The notes beneath the pieces are model-generated. The model searched no databases, was not told the DNA's origin, and was given only the letters and a program-made list of their open reading frames with translations. The translations under genes were made by a program, and so were the position numbers. A DNA stretch of 16,572 nt from an uncultured Roseburia sp. (GTDB lineage Bacteria; Bacillota; Clostridia; Lachnospirales; Lachnospiraceae): NCBI GenBank assembly GCA_900548205.1, contig URJS01000054.1, positions 1-16,572 on the forward strand. Direction: 5' to 3'. This document shows, in pieces, positions 14,701-16,572 of the stretch; the stretch's first letter is position 1, and the number at the start of each line of letters is the position of its first letter.

Positions 14701-15546
14701 CTACTTTCCAAGCAGCCATGCAAGCCCCACACCGAGCGCAAACAGGATGATTCCTGCAGCCCATGCGCCGATGCCGGCCCCTGCGACACCGCTTCCGGCA
14801 AAAACGGCAACCGGCGAAGCTGCGACCAGTCCGAGGATCGCAAAATAAGTCATCCGCTCATGGCGCTTTAACAGATATTCCACAAGCTTTGCGATCAGAA
14901 ACGCACCGAGCAAAACGCCGACGCCAAACGGCGCCAAAATGCCCACGCAATACCAAACAGTAGAAAAATCCAAAGTTACCACTGCAATCACAAATGCGTT
15001 GATATGGTCGATGATCGGCGTGTAATAACCCAGAGACATCAAAAGCATCGAACCACTGACACCCGGAATTACCATTGCCGCGGCTGCAAGCGCCCCGATG
15101 AAGAACAAAGAGAACATCGTCCTTGCATCCACCGCAAGCAGCTTGCTGTGTCCCTCCCCCCAAAACTGCATCCAGACGATCAATCCAAAAAATGCCGCAA
15201 AAACCGCAAGCTCCGCAGCACTTGGCATCCGCCCTGCTACCTTTGGCAAAAGAAGCGGCAGTCCTCCAAAAATAAGACCGATAAAAAGCATTGCCGTCTG
15301 CAGCGGATAGCGTGCAAAAAGATGACTGATGACAAAGGAGAGCCCAACGATCCCCGCCCCCATTCCGACTGCATAGGGAAAGAGCGTCCGCACGCTCTGC
15401 TTCCACTGACGAAAAATTCCGGTAACCGCACAGATGACCTCATCGTAAATCCCCATTGATACCATCATCGTTCCGCCGCTGACACCCGGAATGATATTTG
15501 CGATTCCAATCGCGACTCCCCGCAATATACTTTTGATAAATTTCAT
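14701..15546 (-). CDS. DUF368 family membrane protein, probable undecaprenyl-phosphate translocase
   Basis: Polytopic membrane protein of 281 residues with about eight hydrophobic segments. The DUF368 family was reported in 2023 to include undecaprenyl-phosphate translocases (PopT), which return the spent lipid carrier to the inner leaflet; assigning that role here rests on family membership. An internal duplication is visible: IPGVSGG at residues 19-25 and IPGVSGS at 160-166, each followed by a helix and a G-Y or G-I-Y-turn, suggesting two repeated halves. The start at 15546 (MKFIKSILRG) is chosen because GGGAGAGG lies three bases upstream; the in-frame extension to 15582 overlaps the yitT-like gene and adds nothing conserved. 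It ends in TAG. It is co-directional with the YitT-family gene 32 bases upstream, and its likely job ties in with uppS further along. Confidence 0.9.
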   Translation of the reverse strand: MKFIKSILRGVAIGIANIIPGVSGGTMMVSMGIYDEVICAVTGIFRQWKQSVRTLFPYAVGMGAGIVGLSFVISHLFARYPLQTAMLFIGLIFGGLPLLLPKVAGRMPSAAELAVFAAFFGLIVWMQFWGEGHSKLLAVDARTMFSLFFIGALAAAAMVIPGVSGSMLLMSLGYYTPIIDHINAFVIAVVTLDFSTVWYCVGILAPFGVGVLLGAFLIAKLVEYLLKRHERMTYFAILGLVAASPVAVFAGSGVAGAGIGAWAAGIILFALGVGLAWLLGK

Positions 15547-15578
15547 GTACCTCTCCCTTCCCAAGCACGATCTGTCCA

Positions 15579-16508
15579 TCACTCTGATTCCCGAAAAACA
15601 TTTTTTCTTTTGGAATATCCTTCCTTCAGGCTGCTTCCCATCATATCGGATACCTCCGTGATCGTCACAAACGCCTGACTGTCAATTTCTGAAACAATAT
15701 CCTTCATCTTTGCGATCTGAAAGCGGTTGACGACAAAATAAATGATCGTCTGCTCCCTGCCTGCATAGTATCCCTTTGCATCAATATGCGTAATCCCTCT
15801 CCCAAATGCCTCGGAAAGCGCATCGCTGATTTCCTGCTCACGCGTTGTGATGATCATTGCAGATTTTGCCTTATCAAAGCCCTCCACAATAAAATCAACC
15901 GACTTTAACGCGGCACAGTAGGTAAGGATCGAATACAGCGGCAAAATAAAGCTGTGCGTGACAGCCCCTACGAAAATATAGAGAAATACATTGTAGATCA
16001 TGACAAAATTTCCGACGGTCAGCCCAAGACGCTTCGCAAAAATAACTGCCAGAACCTCCACCCCGTCAATCGCACCGCCAAAACGGATCGTAAGCCCGCT
16101 CCCTATACCGGAAATCATCCCGCCAAACACCGCGCACAAAAGCAAATCCGTACCCGCAATGGGAGACGCCGTGCTCACGTCAACCGGAAACACATAGGTG
16201 ATCAGATAAGAAGCTGACGAATACACGGCTACCGCAAACAGCGAATACACGGTAAACAAAAGTCCTTGTTTTCGATACCCATATAAAAAGAACGGTACGT
16301 TTAAGACGATCAAAAAAAAAGAAAGCGTCAGTTCATCCGGCGTCAGCTCCCATAAAAGCATAGCTGTCCCTGAAAAGCCGCTGTCATATAAATTGACCGG
16401 TGCAAGAAAAATCGTCACTCCGACTGCATTGATAATGCCGGCCAGAAACAGAACGAAAAAGTTCATCGGATGAACTCTCTTGTATTTTTTATCAGTATTA
16501 TTTTTCAT
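15579..16508 (-). CDS. YitT family membrane protein with C-terminal DUF2179 domain
   Basis: Membrane protein of 309 residues of the YitT/YqfU family, common in several paralogues in Firmicutes; no biochemical function is established to my knowledge. Five to six hydrophobic helices span residues 15-215, with the family pattern GSGLTIRFGGAIDGVEVLA in the middle. A soluble DUF2179 domain follows (about residues 220-290: KSAMIITTREQEISDAL, then THIDAKGYYAGREQTIIYFVV), which may be a regulatory or ligand-binding part. The C-terminus is short and basic. GAGAGGAG lies six bases before the ATG, which supports this start over the internal M15. It probably forms a unit with the DUF368 gene 32 bases downstream. 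No confident promoter could be picked in the 43 bases upstream. Confidence 0.95.
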   Translation of the reverse strand: MKNNTDKKYKRVHPMNFFVLFLAGIINAVGVTIFLAPVNLYDSGFSGTAMLLWELTPDELTLSFFLIVLNVPFFLYGYRKQGLLFTVYSLFAVAVYSSASYLITYVFPVDVSTASPIAGTDLLLCAVFGGMISGIGSGLTIRFGGAIDGVEVLAVIFAKRLGLTVGNFVMIYNVFLYIFVGAVTHSFILPLYSILTYCAALKSVDFIVEGFDKAKSAMIITTREQEISDALSEAFGRGITHIDAKGYYAGREQTIIYFVVNRFQIAKMKDIVSEIDSQAFVTITEVSDMMGSSLKEGYSKRKNVFRESE

Positions 16509-16551
16509 ACGCTACTCCTCTCTGCCAGTTATCATTAAAAAAGTGTTCCAT

Positions 16552-16572
16552 AAAAAGAGTTTCGCCTGCGAA
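16552..16572 (-). terminator. Right arm of a probable terminator cut by the window edge
   Basis: On the minus strand the window opens with TTCGCAGGCGAAACTC followed by five T. TTCG and CGAA can pair around CAGG. If the bases just outside the window read GAG or AGAGT on the minus strand, the stem would extend through ACTC and make a classic intrinsic terminator for the gene upstream of the YitT-family gene. Only half can be seen, so this is a prediction. Confidence 0.45.

Overview
All sixteen genes that can be supported lie on the minus strand, so the biological reading order runs from high to low coordinates. The content points to a Firmicute of class Clostridia, most likely a Lachnospiraceae-type gut anaerobe. 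The reasons are a Gram-positive PolC replicase, the order pyrH-frr-uppS-cdsA-dxr-rseP-ispG-polC with ispG where bacilli usually have proS, strong GGAGG ribosome binding sites, and small DUF2871, GNAT and Nudix genes. The genus is not resolvable from the window. No rRNA, tRNA, CRISPR array or insertion sequence was seen, and no gap between genes exceeds about 142 bases.

Layout from the right edge leftwards. (1) At 16552-16572 there is what looks like the end of a terminator for a gene outside the window. (2) A two-gene membrane unit follows: a YitT-family protein (15579-16508) and a DUF368 protein (14701-15546), the family reported to contain undecaprenyl-phosphate translocases. It ends in a probable A/U-rich terminator. 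(3) A promoter-like sequence at 14592-14618 precedes a long, tightly packed gene string. It begins with a membrane-anchored polysaccharide-deacetylase-like gene that has lost its metal ligands and carries an in-frame TAG (13620-14558), followed by a bactofilin with a second internal start (12834-13601). (4) The conserved core comes next: pyrH, frr, uppS, cdsA, dxr, rseP, ispG and polC. Most neighbours overlap or lie within about 30 bases; the exception is the 79-base frr-uppS gap, which contains a hairpin. (5) Behind polC lies a tail of small accessory genes: a maltose O-acetyltransferase-like gene broken by an in-frame TAA, a Nudix hydrolase, a DUF2871 membrane protein and a GNAT acetyltransferase.

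How the genes fit together. Dxr and IspG supply isoprenoid precursors by the MEP pathway, UppS turns them into undecaprenyl diphosphate, and DUF368 proteins are thought to recycle the lipid carrier. CdsA makes CDP-diacylglycerol for phospholipids. PyrH and Frr serve nucleotide supply and translation, RseP is a membrane protease, and PolC is the replicative polymerase. The bactofilin and the pseudo-deacetylase sit where rpsB-tsf is commonly found upstream of pyrH. They may form a surface or cytoskeletal module co-expressed with envelope lipid synthesis.

The points most worth a second look are the catalytically dead deacetylase-like protein, its TAG codon, the second in-frame nonsense codon in the acetyltransferase, the dual-start bactofilin, and the replacement of rpsB-tsf upstream of pyrH.
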